NCBI GenBank assembly: GCA_002375695.1
Contig: DFMO01000003.1
Coordinates: forward strand, 203,466 to 267,465
From: Flavobacteriaceae bacterium UBA3591
GTDB taxonomy: Bacteria; Bacteroidota; Bacteroidia; Flavobacteriales; Flavobacteriaceae
DNA: 64,000 nt
Direction: 5' to 3'
The position numbers and the translations under genes were made by a program. Shown piece after piece: positions 36,038 through 44,401 of the stretch. The notes under the pieces were generated by a model, which saw nothing but the letters and a program-made list of their open reading frames with translations, was not told the origin of the DNA and did no database searches. Each line of letters opens with the position of its first letter. Position 1 is the first letter of the stretch.

Positions 36038-36067
36038 TTATTTCTGTTTTCAGAAAGATAAAATACT

Positions 36068-36973
36068 ATGAAAAAACTCAGTCTATTAAGTGTAATCATC
36101 GTCTTTTTTGGATGTAAAAATACAGCAGAAACCGACGGAAAACTTAAGGTTGTTACTACAACAACTATGTTGACCGACCTTGTTTCGGAAATTGGTGGCG
36201 AACACGTGTCGCTTCAAGGATTAATGGGTGCCGGCGTAGATCCGCACCTTTATAAAGCAAGCGAAGGCGACGTTACCAAACTCTATAATGCCGATATAAT
36301 TTTTTATAGCGGCCTGCATTTAGAAGGTAAATTGGTTGATATTTTTGAAAAGATGAAACGGTCTAAAAAAACAATTTCTTTAGGCGGCAAATTACCGAAA
36401 GACAAACTTATTCCTTCAGAATATTTTGCATCAAATTTTGATCCTCACGTGTGGTTTGATATTCAGTTTTATAAAAAATTTGCAGAAATAGTTACCGAAG
36501 AACTATCTAAAGCCGATCCAAAAAATGCCGAAAGCTATTCAGAAAACAACACTATTTATCAAAAAAAATTAGACAATTTAGAAAGTGAAGTCAAGGATAT
36601 TATTGCTACTTTACCTAAAGAAAAGCGCATTTTAGTAACCGCTCACGATGCTTTTAATTACTTTGGCGAAGCATTTGGCTTTCAAGTGGTTGGTTTGCAG
36701 GGTATTTCAACCGCAACCGAAGCGGGCGTTAAAGACGTTCAAAACCTATCTAACTTTATTATTGAAAACGACATAAAAGCCATTTTTGTTGAAAGTTCAG
36801 TACCGCGTCGAACGATTGAAGCGCTTCGCGAATCGGTACTTTCAAAAAACCACAATGTTGAAATAGGTGGTTCATTATACAGTGACGCTTTGGGCGATCG
36901 CGGCACCGAAGAAGGAACTTATATTGGTATGTTTAAATACAATGTAAACACTATTGTAGAGGCATTAAAATAG
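36068..36973 (+). CDS. Metal ABC transporter substrate-binding lipoprotein (TroA type)
   Basis: 301 aa. A lipoprotein signal with lipobox VFFGC (Cys near 16) precedes a cluster A-I binding protein. Candidate metal ligands are the His of VDPHLYK, the His of FDPHVWFD, the His of VTAHDAFNYFG and the Asp of YSDALGD, the pattern of treponemal TroA (Zn/Mn). QGISTATEAGVKDV and FVESSVPRRTIEAL are the usual C-lobe blocks. Delivers Mn2+, Zn2+ or Fe2+ to the permease encoded just downstream. Confidence 0.95.
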   Translation: MKKLSLLSVIIVFFGCKNTAETDGKLKVVTTTTMLTDLVSEIGGEHVSLQGLMGAGVDPHLYKASEGDVTKLYNADIIFYSGLHLEGKLVDIFEKMKRSKKTISLGGKLPKDKLIPSEYFASNFDPHVWFDIQFYKKFAEIVTEELSKADPKNAESYSENNTIYQKKLDNLESEVKDIIATLPKEKRILVTAHDAFNYFGEAFGFQVVGLQGISTATEAGVKDVQNLSNFIIENDIKAIFVESSVPRRTIEALRESVLSKNHNVEIGGSLYSDALGDRGTEEGTYIGMFKYNVNTIVEALK

Positions 36974-36991
36974 GCTGTAAAAGATAGAAGC

Positions 36992-37729
36992 ATGAATGAA
37001 AAAGTAGCTATAAAAATAGACGATCTTACAGTAGCTTATAACTACAAACCTGTGTTATGGGATATAGATTTAACTATTCCTGAAAGTGTTTTAATGGCGA
37101 TAGTTGGGCCAAATGGCGCCGGAAAATCTACGCTTATCAAAGCTATTTTAGGCATTATTAAACCCATTGCCGGCAGTGTTTCTATCTACGGAAAACCTTA
37201 TCAAAAAAACCGAAAATTAGTAGCCTATGTGCCGCAAAAAGGCAGTGTAGATTGGGATTTTCCCACTACGGCTTTTGATGTAGTTTTAATGGGAACCTAC
37301 GGAAAATTAGGATGGATAAAACGCCCTGGGCAAAACGAAAAAAAGATTGCTCTTGAGGCTATGGAAAAAGTTGGTATGCTCGCTTTTAAAAACAGGCAAA
37401 TTAGTCAGTTAAGCGGTGGACAACAACAACGTGTGTTTTTAGCACGTGCCTTAGCGCAAGACGCCTCTATTTACTTTATGGACGAACCCTTTCAAGGGGT
37501 AGATGCGACAACCGAAATTGCCATTATAAACATTTTAAAAGAACTACGAAGGGCTGGAAAAACAGTTATTGTGGTGCATCACGACCTACAAACCGTTCCC
37601 GAGTATTTTGACTGGGTAACCTTTTTAAACGTAAAAAAAATTGCAACTGGCCCTGTTAAAGATATTTTTAACGATGATAACTTAACCAAAACTTACGGTA
37701 TTAATTACAAAGTTGCGGTAAACAAATAG
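36992..37729 (+). CDS. Metal ABC transporter ATP-binding protein
   Basis: 245 aa. Walker A GPNGAGKST (39-47), the signature LSGGQQQR (about 141-148), Walker B IYFMDEPFQGVD and the H-loop VVHHD are complete. It is the ATPase of the TroABCD/MntABC-type importer. 18 bases after the binding-protein gene and 55 bases before the first permease gene. Confidence 0.95.
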   Translation: MNEKVAIKIDDLTVAYNYKPVLWDIDLTIPESVLMAIVGPNGAGKSTLIKAILGIIKPIAGSVSIYGKPYQKNRKLVAYVPQKGSVDWDFPTTAFDVVLMGTYGKLGWIKRPGQNEKKIALEAMEKVGMLAFKNRQISQLSGGQQQRVFLARALAQDASIYFMDEPFQGVDATTEIAIINILKELRRAGKTVIVVHHDLQTVPEYFDWVTFLNVKKIATGPVKDIFNDDNLTKTYGINYKVAVNK

Positions 37730-37784
37730 TTTTTAAAGTGAAATTTAAATGAAACAGAAAGTTTCAGCATAACGTAAAAAAACC

Positions 37785-38909
37785 ATGAGTATTCAAGAAT
37801 ATTTTCAACTGGTTTGGAACGATTATACCCTGCGTACAATTACGGGCGGAACAGCGGTATTGGGTGCTATTTGTGGTATGTTGGGAAGTTTTGCGGTTTT
37901 AAGAAAAGAAAGTTTGCTGGGCGATGCAATTTCGCACGCAGCCCTCCCCGGCATTGCACTTGCTTTTTTAATTACGGGTGCAAAAGATTCTGGGGTGCTC
38001 TTGTTAGGAGCTTTGGTTAGCGGTTTAATTGGAACTTTTTGGATTAGAGGGATTACCTCCAAAACACACTTAAAAAGTGATACCGCCCTTGGGTTAATTC
38101 TTTCAATATTTTTCGGTTTTGGAATGTTGCTACTCACTTTTATTCAAAAGCAGCCTAACGCCAACCAAGCGGGATTAGATAAATATTTATTTGGGCAAGC
38201 TGCTACCTTAGTAGAAAGCGATGTGCGACTAATGATTATTGTTACAGGAATATCCTTAGTTGTAATGTTACTTTTTTGGAAAGAGTTTAAACTACTTTTA
38301 TTTGATGAAGACTACACTAAAACCCTAGGTTTTAACACAAAGTTTATAGATATAATCATAACATTTTTAATTGTTTTGGCCATTGTTTTAGGTCTTCAAA
38401 CTGTAGGTGTTGTTTTAATGAGCGCCATTTTATTGGCCCCAGCTGCTGCTGCGAGACAATGGACAAATAACCTTAGCACCATGGTTATTTTAGCAGCTGT
38501 ATTTGGCGCATTTTCGGGGGTTTTTGGCACTGCAATTAGCGCCAGTCAAAACAACCTTTCAACGGGCCCGGTAATTGTATTGGTTGCTGGTGTTTTTGTA
38601 TTATTTTCATTCATCTTTTCGCCCAAAAGAGGCTTGTTGTTTCGAGAAATTAGGTTTCGAAAAAACCGCAGCGATTTACAGCTAATGAAGACGCTTCAAT
38701 TTATGTATTCCATTGCCGAAGAACACGAAAATATTTCGCATCCTCACGCTATTCGAATTTTAAATAACTTTCACGGCTTTACTAAAACTTCACTTAAAAA
38801 GCTTGAAAATGAAGGGTTAATTGCAATTAACGGACAAGATTGGGCACTTACACCCAAGGGGTTTAAGCAAGCGCAAGAAATGTATAATCAAAAGCCAGCA
38901 AATGAATAA
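37785..38909 (+). CDS. Metal ABC transporter permease 1 with C-terminal winged-helix extension
   Basis: 374 aa, about 90 longer than a plain TroC/ZnuB permease. Residues 1-290 form an ABC-3 family permease with about eight helices (GDAISHAALPGIALAF is the conserved loop). After RGLLF a cytoplasmic tail of ~80 residues reads as a winged helix: MKTLQFMYSIAEEHENIS, ILNNFHGFTKTSLKKLENEGLIAI and WALTPKGFKQAQ. The tail resembles the DNA-binding domain of DtxR-like proteins. The stop overlaps permease 2 by 8 bases. Confidence 0.92.
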   Translation: MSIQEYFQLVWNDYTLRTITGGTAVLGAICGMLGSFAVLRKESLLGDAISHAALPGIALAFLITGAKDSGVLLLGALVSGLIGTFWIRGITSKTHLKSDTALGLILSIFFGFGMLLLTFIQKQPNANQAGLDKYLFGQAATLVESDVRLMIIVTGISLVVMLLFWKEFKLLLFDEDYTKTLGFNTKFIDIIITFLIVLAIVLGLQTVGVVLMSAILLAPAAAARQWTNNLSTMVILAAVFGAFSGVFGTAISASQNNLSTGPVIVLVAGVFVLFSFIFSPKRGLLFREIRFRKNRSDLQLMKTLQFMYSIAEEHENISHPHAIRILNNFHGFTKTSLKKLENEGLIAINGQDWALTPKGFKQAQEMYNQKPANE

Positions 38910-40062
38910 TCCGCAGTTAGAAATACAAATAATTGCTGCAATAGTTGCCATAGCCTGCGCTATTCCGGGTGTATTTTTAGTACTGCGGAAAATGTCGTTA
39001 ATAAGCGATGCCATAAGCCATGCCATACTCCCTGGTATAGTAATAGGGTTTTTTATAACTCAAGATTTAAATTCGCCAATTTTAATTCTTTTAGCTGCAT
39101 TTATGGGGGTTATTACTGTGGTTTTGGTAGAATTTATTCAAAAGACAAATCTGGTAAAAGAAGATACTGCTATTGGTTTGGTTTTCCCAATTTTGTTTAG
39201 CATTGGCGTAATTTTAATTGCGAAGAATGCCAACGACGTACATTTGGACGTCGATGCCGTTTTATTGGGCGAATTAGCCTTCGCTCCATTTGATAGATTA
39301 CTTATAGACGGTACAGATTGGGGGCCAAAATCGCTTTGGGTAATGGGGATAATTTTGATAATAACAATAGTACTATTATTGCTTTTTTATAAAGAATTAA
39401 AGGTTAGCACTTTTGATACTGGTTTGGCCTCGGCACTTGGATTTTCACCTATAATCATGCATTACGGGCTCATGTCTGTTTCTTCGATTACCGTAGTAGG
39501 CGCTTTTGATGCCGTAGGCGCGATACTCGTGGTAGCTTTAATAATTGCGCCGGCAGCTACGGCATATTTACTCACCGAAGATTTAAAAAAAATGATTTGG
39601 CTTTCGATACTTTTCGGCGTAGCCTCAGCAATTTTAGGATATTGGGTAGCACATTTTTTAGACGCTTCCATTTCAGGTTCAATTGCAACCACCTTAGGGT
39701 TTATATTTTTAATTGTTTACTTAATTGCGCCAAGTAAAGGGTTAATTGCTGTGCTATATAGACAAAAACAGCAACGTATTGAAGCTTCACTTATAACATT
39801 TCTGCTTCATTTAAACAGACACGAAGAAGTACGTGAACGCCATATTAATCACCTACAAGAACATATAAATTGGGGGATTGTTAGATCTAAAACTGTACTT
39901 GATTTAGCAGAAAAAAACAATTTAATTCAAATTGATAATAACATTGTTGCTCTTACCGAAAAAGGGCTGCTGTTTACCGAAAAGTCGTTGGAGTATATTA
40001 TTAGTAATAAAGACGAAAAAATAGAACCTATGAAAGAAGATTTCTTTCTTTTTAGAGGATAG
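38902..40062 (+). CDS. Metal ABC transporter permease 2 with C-terminal winged-helix-like extension
   Basis: 386 aa from the ATG at 38902, which overlaps the stop of permease 1 (ATGAATAA). A longer frame from 38821 would run through permease 1 coding sequence and is rejected. Residues 1-285 are an ABC-3 permease (SDAISHAILPGIVIGF). The tail (about 290-386: LITFLLHLNRHEEVRERHI, SKTVLDLAEKNNLIQI and NNIVALTEKGL) is again winged-helix-like. Together with permease 1 it forms the membrane channel. Confidence 0.92.
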   Translation: MNNPQLEIQIIAAIVAIACAIPGVFLVLRKMSLISDAISHAILPGIVIGFFITQDLNSPILILLAAFMGVITVVLVEFIQKTNLVKEDTAIGLVFPILFSIGVILIAKNANDVHLDVDAVLLGELAFAPFDRLLIDGTDWGPKSLWVMGIILIITIVLLLLFYKELKVSTFDTGLASALGFSPIIMHYGLMSVSSITVVGAFDAVGAILVVALIIAPAATAYLLTEDLKKMIWLSILFGVASAILGYWVAHFLDASISGSIATTLGFIFLIVYLIAPSKGLIAVLYRQKQQRIEASLITFLLHLNRHEEVRERHINHLQEHINWGIVRSKTVLDLAEKNNLIQIDNNIVALTEKGLLFTEKSLEYIISNKDEKIEPMKEDFFLFRG

Positions 40063-40114
40063 CTGGTGGCCGTTAAATTTATTTTAAGAGATTTTTTACC
40101 GCTATTTTTTATAG

Positions 40115-40122
40115 TATCTTTA
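40115..40122 (+). promoter_or_regulatory. Putative -7 element of the 138-aa secreted protein gene
   Basis: TATCTTTA, one mismatch to TAnnTTTG, 22 bases before the ATG at 40145. Confidence 0.45.
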
Positions 40123-40144
40123 AATTTAGAAAAAACCAATTTTT

Positions 40145-40561
40145 ATGAAAAATTCAGTATTAGCGTGTATCTTTCTTTTTTCAGCTTTTGTATTTGGGCA
40201 AGGTAAATCTGCCGTAACTCCAAAGATAGTTGTAAAGGTTCCTCAAGGTGAAACCGTAGTTTTAAAAGGGGTTTCAATAAAATTTATTGAAGTTTTAGAA
40301 GATTCGCGCTGCCCTACCGGTGTTGATTGTATTTGGCCCGGCAATGCCAAAGTAAAAACCCAAGTAACTGCAAATGGTAATACTGAAGAAATATTATTGA
40401 CGTTTGGCGAAGTACGGCAGGGACAAGAAAAAAACACCGTGCTTTACAATGCCAAAAACTTTGCAATTAACGGCGTAAAATTAACACCATATCCTACTTC
40501 AGAAACTGCTGGAAAAATTAACGATTACGTATTGCTAATTTGTGAAGAAAAAAACAATTAG
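40145..40561 (+). CDS. Small secreted protein with DSRCP...CIWPG motif
   Basis: 138 aa. The signal peptide (1-19, ending VFGQ) is followed by a beta-rich domain. The conserved element is EDSRCPTGVDCIWPGNAKV (about 51-69), with two Cys that could form a disulfide. I have seen this motif in flavobacterial hypothetical proteins, but know no function. It follows the metal transporter operon and converges, with overlapping stops, on a FeoB-associated small protein gene. Confidence 0.75.
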   Translation: MKNSVLACIFLFSAFVFGQGKSAVTPKIVVKVPQGETVVLKGVSIKFIEVLEDSRCPTGVDCIWPGNAKVKTQVTANGNTEEILLTFGEVRQGQEKNTVLYNAKNFAINGVKLTPYPTSETAGKINDYVLLICEEKNN

Positions 40562-40713
40562 CAGCCACAATCTGTTTTACCACATTTGGTCTTTCCACCA
40601 TCTAATGTAGCGTTAGATGTTTTACGCGCTTCAAAAATTGGATTCCATAAAAACTTCTTGAGTAGAAAGCCTACGGCAATAGAAAATGTTATTAAAACTA
40701 ATATTGTTTGCAT
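40558..40713 (-). CDS. FeoB-associated Cys-rich membrane protein 1
   Basis: 51 aa. MQTILVLITFSIAVGFLLKK is one membrane helix, followed by a cytoplasmic tail FLWNPIFEARK and a Cys-rich end KTKCGKTDCGC. The C-x5-C-x-C pattern and position downstream of feoB match FeoB-associated Cys-rich (FeoB-like partner, VirK/FeoC substitute) proteins of Bacteroidota. It is probably a metal- or redox-sensing accessory to iron import. Its stop overlaps the stop of the convergent secreted protein gene. Confidence 0.7.
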   Translation of the reverse strand: MQTILVLITFSIAVGFLLKKFLWNPIFEARKTSNATLDGGKTKCGKTDCGC

Positions 40714-40758
40714 AGTTCAAAGATACTTAAAAGACTACTATTTTCAAAGGGTGAGAGC

Positions 40759-40908
40759 TTAATGCAAATTGCAGCTACTGCAGTCTGAATGGTCTCCTGG
40801 TTTATTGTTTTTTGAACTGTTTTTAACTTGGAACGGGTTCCAAATAAACTTTGTAAACATATAGAAAACCGCAATTGCAAAAGTTAATAGAACAAGAAAG
40901 GTTTGCAT
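40759..40908 (-). CDS. FeoB-associated Cys-rich membrane protein 2
   Basis: 49 aa, a clear paralogue of the protein encoded just downstream: MQTFLVLLTFAIAVFYMFTK is the helix, FIWNPFQ matches FLWNPIF, and the tail ends DHSDCSSCNLH with a CxxC. It starts 17 bases after the feoB stop, and the second copy starts 45 bases further on. The tandem arrangement and the fixed spacing of helix, WNP motif and Cys tail argue for real genes despite the small size. Confidence 0.68.
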   Translation of the reverse strand: MQTFLVLLTFAIAVFYMFTKFIWNPFQVKNSSKNNKPGDHSDCSSCNLH

Positions 40909-40925
40909 GTTATTTTAGGTTTAGA

Positions 40926-43025
40926 TTATTTTAAAAATTGATACGCTGCCAAAGCAACTACATAAGCAATTGCAGTCATTACTACTAGCTGCCACATAGG
41001 CCATTTCCAACTATTAGTTTCGCGTTTTACAATAGCGAGGGTACTCATACATTGCATTGCAAAAGCATAAAATAATAAAAGAGAAACGCCACTCGCAAAG
41101 TTAAATAGCGGTCCGCCCAAAACTGGGTTTATTTCGGCGGCCATTCTGCTTTTAATAGTTTGTTCGTCATCGCTTCCCACGCTGTAAATTGTTGCAAGTG
41201 TTCCCACAAAAACTTCGCGAGCAGCAAACGAACTTACCAACGCAATGCCTATCTTCCAATCGTATCCAAGAGGACGCACAGCAGGCTCAATTGCGTGCCC
41301 AATGTGGCCAATGTAAGAGTGTTCTAACTTAAACGAATCTACGTGCATATCAATTTCATCTGCAGTAAGATTTTGCCCAGCGTATTGCGTTCTAACTATC
41401 GTTTCGGCATTGTTAAAATCACCCGGACCATAAGAAGCTAAAACCCACAGAATAATTGAAATTGCCAAAATAATTTTACCTGCTCCAAATACAAACGCCT
41501 TTGTTTTTTCAACAACTGTTATCAACACATTTTTGGGTAAAGGCACTTTATAGTTAGGCATTTCGACTACAAAGAAACTTTTGGTTTGAATTTTTAAAAC
41601 CTTATCTAAAAGATATGCCGAAAGTATTGCCGCCCCAAACCCTAAAACATACATAAACATTAGGGTAAGCCCTTGTAAACTAAATATTCCTAAAACTCGA
41701 GTATCGGGGATAACTAAGGCAATAATGATTAAATACACGGGTAATCGCGCCGAACAGGTGGTAAAAGGTGTAACTAAAATAGTAATTAGCCGCTCCTTCC
41801 AATTTTCAATATTTCGGGTTGCCATAATTGCAGGAATTGCACAAGCTGTACCTGCCACCAATGGAACAATACTTTTTCCGCTTAAACCAAAGCGACGCAT
41901 AATTCTATCCATTAAAAACACCACCCTACTCATATAACCCGTTTCTTCTAAAATTGCTATAAAGAAAAATAAAAAGGCTATTTGTGGAATAAAAATTACA
42001 ATTCCACCCAAACCAGGAATTATACCTTCGGCTATTAGGTTTGTAAAGTCGCCGGGAGGTAGCGTGTTTTTGGCCCATTCACTAAACGATGCAAAGGTGC
42101 TATCTATAAAATCCATGGGGTAGGCACTCCAATCAAAAATTGCTTGAAAAATAAGCAACAAAATGCTAAAGAAAATAACATAACCCCAAACTTTATGGGT
42201 TAAAATTCTATCTAACCTACTGCGTAAATCTTTTGCGTTTTCAACGTCTACGTGCAGGGTTTCATTTAAAGTTTCGTTTATAAATTTGTACCGAATAATA
42301 GTTTCTTTTTGTTGCAAACGTTTAAGATTGCTTTCAGATTCTGTTTTAAAAGAAGCTACACCTTTTAATTCATTACGCGTTAATTTTCCAAAATTTACGT
42401 CTTGCGTAATTACCAACCACAATTTATAAAGGTCTTGGTTTGGAAAGGCTTTGCGCAATCTATTAAAATATTCGGGCGAAATACTGGAAGCGTTTAAGCA
42501 CGGCTTGGTTGAAATTTGATTATAGTTTTCAATCAACTCTTTTAAATAGTCGAAACCTAAATTTTTACGCGAACTTATTAAGGCAATTTTGGTTTGTAGT
42601 TTTTCCTCTAAAAGCGGCACGTCTAAGGTTATGGCCTTCCGCTTCATCCTATCGGCCATATTTATGGCGAGAATGGTAGGAATGCCTAAATCTTTAATTT
42701 GTGTGAAGAGTAATAAATTTCGTTTTAAATTTTCTACATCGGCTACTACAACGGCAACATCGGGAAAGTCTTTATCGTTTTTATTGAGCAGAAGTTCAAT
42801 TACAACATTTTCGTCTAGGGACGACGCATTTAAACTGTAAGTACCCGGTAAATCGAGTACATTAACCTTACAAGCTCTTCCAAATTTACAATTTCCTTGT
42901 TTTTTTTCGACCGTTATTCCTGGGTAATTTCCTACTTTTTGATTTAATCCTGTAAGCCGGTTAAACACCGAAGTTTTTCCAGTATTCGGATTTCCTACTA
43001 ACGCTACATTTATATGTTTTGCCAT
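40926..43025 (-). CDS. feoB: Ferrous iron transport protein B
   Basis: 699 aa. The N-terminal G domain has GNPNTGKTSVFNRLTG (11-26, G1), DLPGTYSL (G3) and the G4-like NMAD. The membrane core has two Gate motifs (VAGTACAIPAIMATR, and FAAREVFVGTLATIYSVGS) and about eight helices. It imports Fe2+ across the inner membrane. It lies 103 bases after feoA; the two small Cys-rich genes follow. Confidence 0.97.
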   Translation of the reverse strand: MAKHINVALVGNPNTGKTSVFNRLTGLNQKVGNYPGITVEKKQGNCKFGRACKVNVLDLPGTYSLNASSLDENVVIELLLNKNDKDFPDVAVVVADVENLKRNLLLFTQIKDLGIPTILAINMADRMKRKAITLDVPLLEEKLQTKIALISSRKNLGFDYLKELIENYNQISTKPCLNASSISPEYFNRLRKAFPNQDLYKLWLVITQDVNFGKLTRNELKGVASFKTESESNLKRLQQKETIIRYKFINETLNETLHVDVENAKDLRSRLDRILTHKVWGYVIFFSILLLIFQAIFDWSAYPMDFIDSTFASFSEWAKNTLPPGDFTNLIAEGIIPGLGGIVIFIPQIAFLFFFIAILEETGYMSRVVFLMDRIMRRFGLSGKSIVPLVAGTACAIPAIMATRNIENWKERLITILVTPFTTCSARLPVYLIIIALVIPDTRVLGIFSLQGLTLMFMYVLGFGAAILSAYLLDKVLKIQTKSFFVVEMPNYKVPLPKNVLITVVEKTKAFVFGAGKIILAISIILWVLASYGPGDFNNAETIVRTQYAGQNLTADEIDMHVDSFKLEHSYIGHIGHAIEPAVRPLGYDWKIGIALVSSFAAREVFVGTLATIYSVGSDDEQTIKSRMAAEINPVLGGPLFNFASGVSLLLFYAFAMQCMSTLAIVKRETNSWKWPMWQLVVMTAIAYVVALAAYQFLK

Positions 43026-43128
43026 ATTTTCACTTCGCTCAATATTGTAAATTCAAATTTTATAGTAAGTTGAATTTAGCAGTGTTGATGAGATATTTAA
43101 TTTTTAATTGAATGATTTTTAAAAGAAT

Positions 43129-43353
43129 TTATATCAATTCAATTTCAATCTTACTTGCAGTTTCTTTCCTAATTGCCAAATGGCTTCCATTAATATTTAA
43201 ATAAAGTGGGTCGTTAAAGGGCGCCACTTGCACCAAAAACACTTCATTACCCGGAAGGCATCCCATTTCTAAAAGTTTTAAAGGAACAACATCTACAGAA
43301 AATTCCTTAATGATTCCACGGTCACCTTTTTTTAAAGAAGCAATAGTTACCAT
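43129..43353 (-). CDS. feoA: FeoA-domain protein
   Basis: 74 aa, a single SH3-like FeoA domain: SLKKGDRGIIKEF, LLEMGCLPGNEVFLVQ and YLNINGSHLAIRKETASKIEI. It binds and modulates FeoB. It has a perfect -7 element on the minus strand and starts the feoAB operon. Confidence 0.93.
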   Translation of the reverse strand: MVTIASLKKGDRGIIKEFSVDVVPLKLLEMGCLPGNEVFLVQVAPFNDPLYLNINGSHLAIRKETASKIEIELI

Positions 43354-43358
43354 TTTTA

Positions 43359-43388
43359 TTTAGATTGATTTTAAACAAGACAAAAGTA
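43359..43388 (-). promoter_or_regulatory. feoAB promoter with possible metal-regulator box
   Basis: TACTTTTG (43381-43388 on the minus strand) is a perfect -7 element. Between it and feoA lies TTTAGATTGATTTTAAA (43359-43375, plus strand), an imperfect palindrome with the TTTAG half-site of the proposed MntR/DtxR operator upstream of mntR. The operator part is tentative. Confidence 0.5.
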
Positions 43389-43456
43389 AGTGAAAAAAAG
43401 GACGTGGGAAAAGACCTTAGCAGAAATTTTAACCCTAACCAAAGAGCGCAAACAAC

Positions 43457-44122
43457 TTAATCTTCGGCTTTTAAAATTTGAATATCGTGAAGAAGTTTTT
43501 CAATAGCTTCGGGATCGGTGCCGTCGTAGAAACCGCGGATGCGTTTCTTTTTATCAATCAAGACAAAATTTTCGGTGTGTACAAGATCGTTTTCTTGGTA
43601 AGGAACGTCTTTTGCAGCTAAATATGATTTTCGTGCCAAATCATAAATTTCTTTTTTATCGCCCGTTACCAAATTCCACTTAGCGTCGCGCACCCCTTTT
43701 TCGACTGCGTATTTTTTAAGTTGCGCCACCGAGTCTATTTCGGGGGTAACCGTGTGCGACAGCAGTAATACTTCATCATCGTCTATTAACGCTTCCTGAA
43801 TTTTTACCATATGGTCGGTCATAATGGGGCATATGGTTTGGCAGGTAGTAAAGAAAAAATCGGCTACATAAATCTTGTTATTGTAATTAGCTTGAGTTAT
43901 CGTTTCGCCGTTTTGATTGGTAAGGCTAAAATTGGCAATTGTGTGGTATTTTTTTACATATTGCAGCGTGCTATCTACAAGCTCGGTATCTACATCGGCG
44001 GGTTGATAAATACGCAGGGTCTCCTGCGGTTTCATTATATGGTAAATAACCGTAATTATAATTATAGAAATTATGGAAAAAACTACTGCAAAAAACTTGT
44101 ATTTACTAAAGAACTTAAGCAT
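43457..44122 (-). CDS. SCO-family protein (SenC/PrrC type)
   Basis: 221 aa from the ATG at 44122; an in-frame TTG 21 bases upstream is less likely. An N-terminal anchor (about 8-28) precedes a thioredoxin-fold domain with the copper-binding motif TTCQTICPIM (C94 and C98) and the conserved His in DLVHTENF. It is an inner-membrane-anchored copper chaperone for the CuA site of cytochrome oxidase, or a thiol oxidoreductase. No oxidase genes are in the window. Confidence 0.92.
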   Translation of the reverse strand: MLKFFSKYKFFAVVFSIISIIIITVIYHIMKPQETLRIYQPADVDTELVDSTLQYVKKYHTIANFSLTNQNGETITQANYNNKIYVADFFFTTCQTICPIMTDHMVKIQEALIDDDEVLLLSHTVTPEIDSVAQLKKYAVEKGVRDAKWNLVTGDKKEIYDLARKSYLAAKDVPYQENDLVHTENFVLIDKKKRIRGFYDGTDPEAIEKLLHDIQILKAED

Positions 44123-44401
44123 TGGGTAAAACTTTAATCGCAATTAATTTAAGCAAGTGCAAACATAGCAGCTATTGCCATCAAAATGAATACTTTTAAC
44201 ATTCAAATGTGTTAGATTGTAATAATCTATTACTGTTTTCTTCGCTAATTTTTTTGAGAAGTTCTAAAAGGTTACTTTTGTGCGATTTTTTTGTTGAAAC
44301 ACTCGTATTTTAGCGGAAATTTTAAAAAGCACAATTCAAAAATATACTTTAAGTCGCAATACACTAGTAAGGCTTAAAGATTAAATTTATATACAAACAA
44401 T

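Noticed and set aside
36044..36059. TTTCTG-TTTT-CAGAAA hairpin between mntR and the binding-protein gene
   Set aside because: Short A/T-rich stem and no T-run; the 30-base gap suggests readthrough, so not called a terminator.
38821..38901. 27-residue N-terminal extension of permease 2
   Set aside because: Runs through the coding sequence of permease 1; the ATG overlapping its stop fits coupled translation.
40698..40880. 60-codon minus-strand frame near feoB
   Set aside because: Overlaps the FeoB-associated Cys-rich gene 2 in another frame; the tandem paralogy shows which frame is real.
44144..44401. AGATT-GTAAT-AATCT inverted repeat upstream of rseP
   Set aside because: Five-base A/T-rich arms are expected by chance in this DNA; no other signal in the interval.
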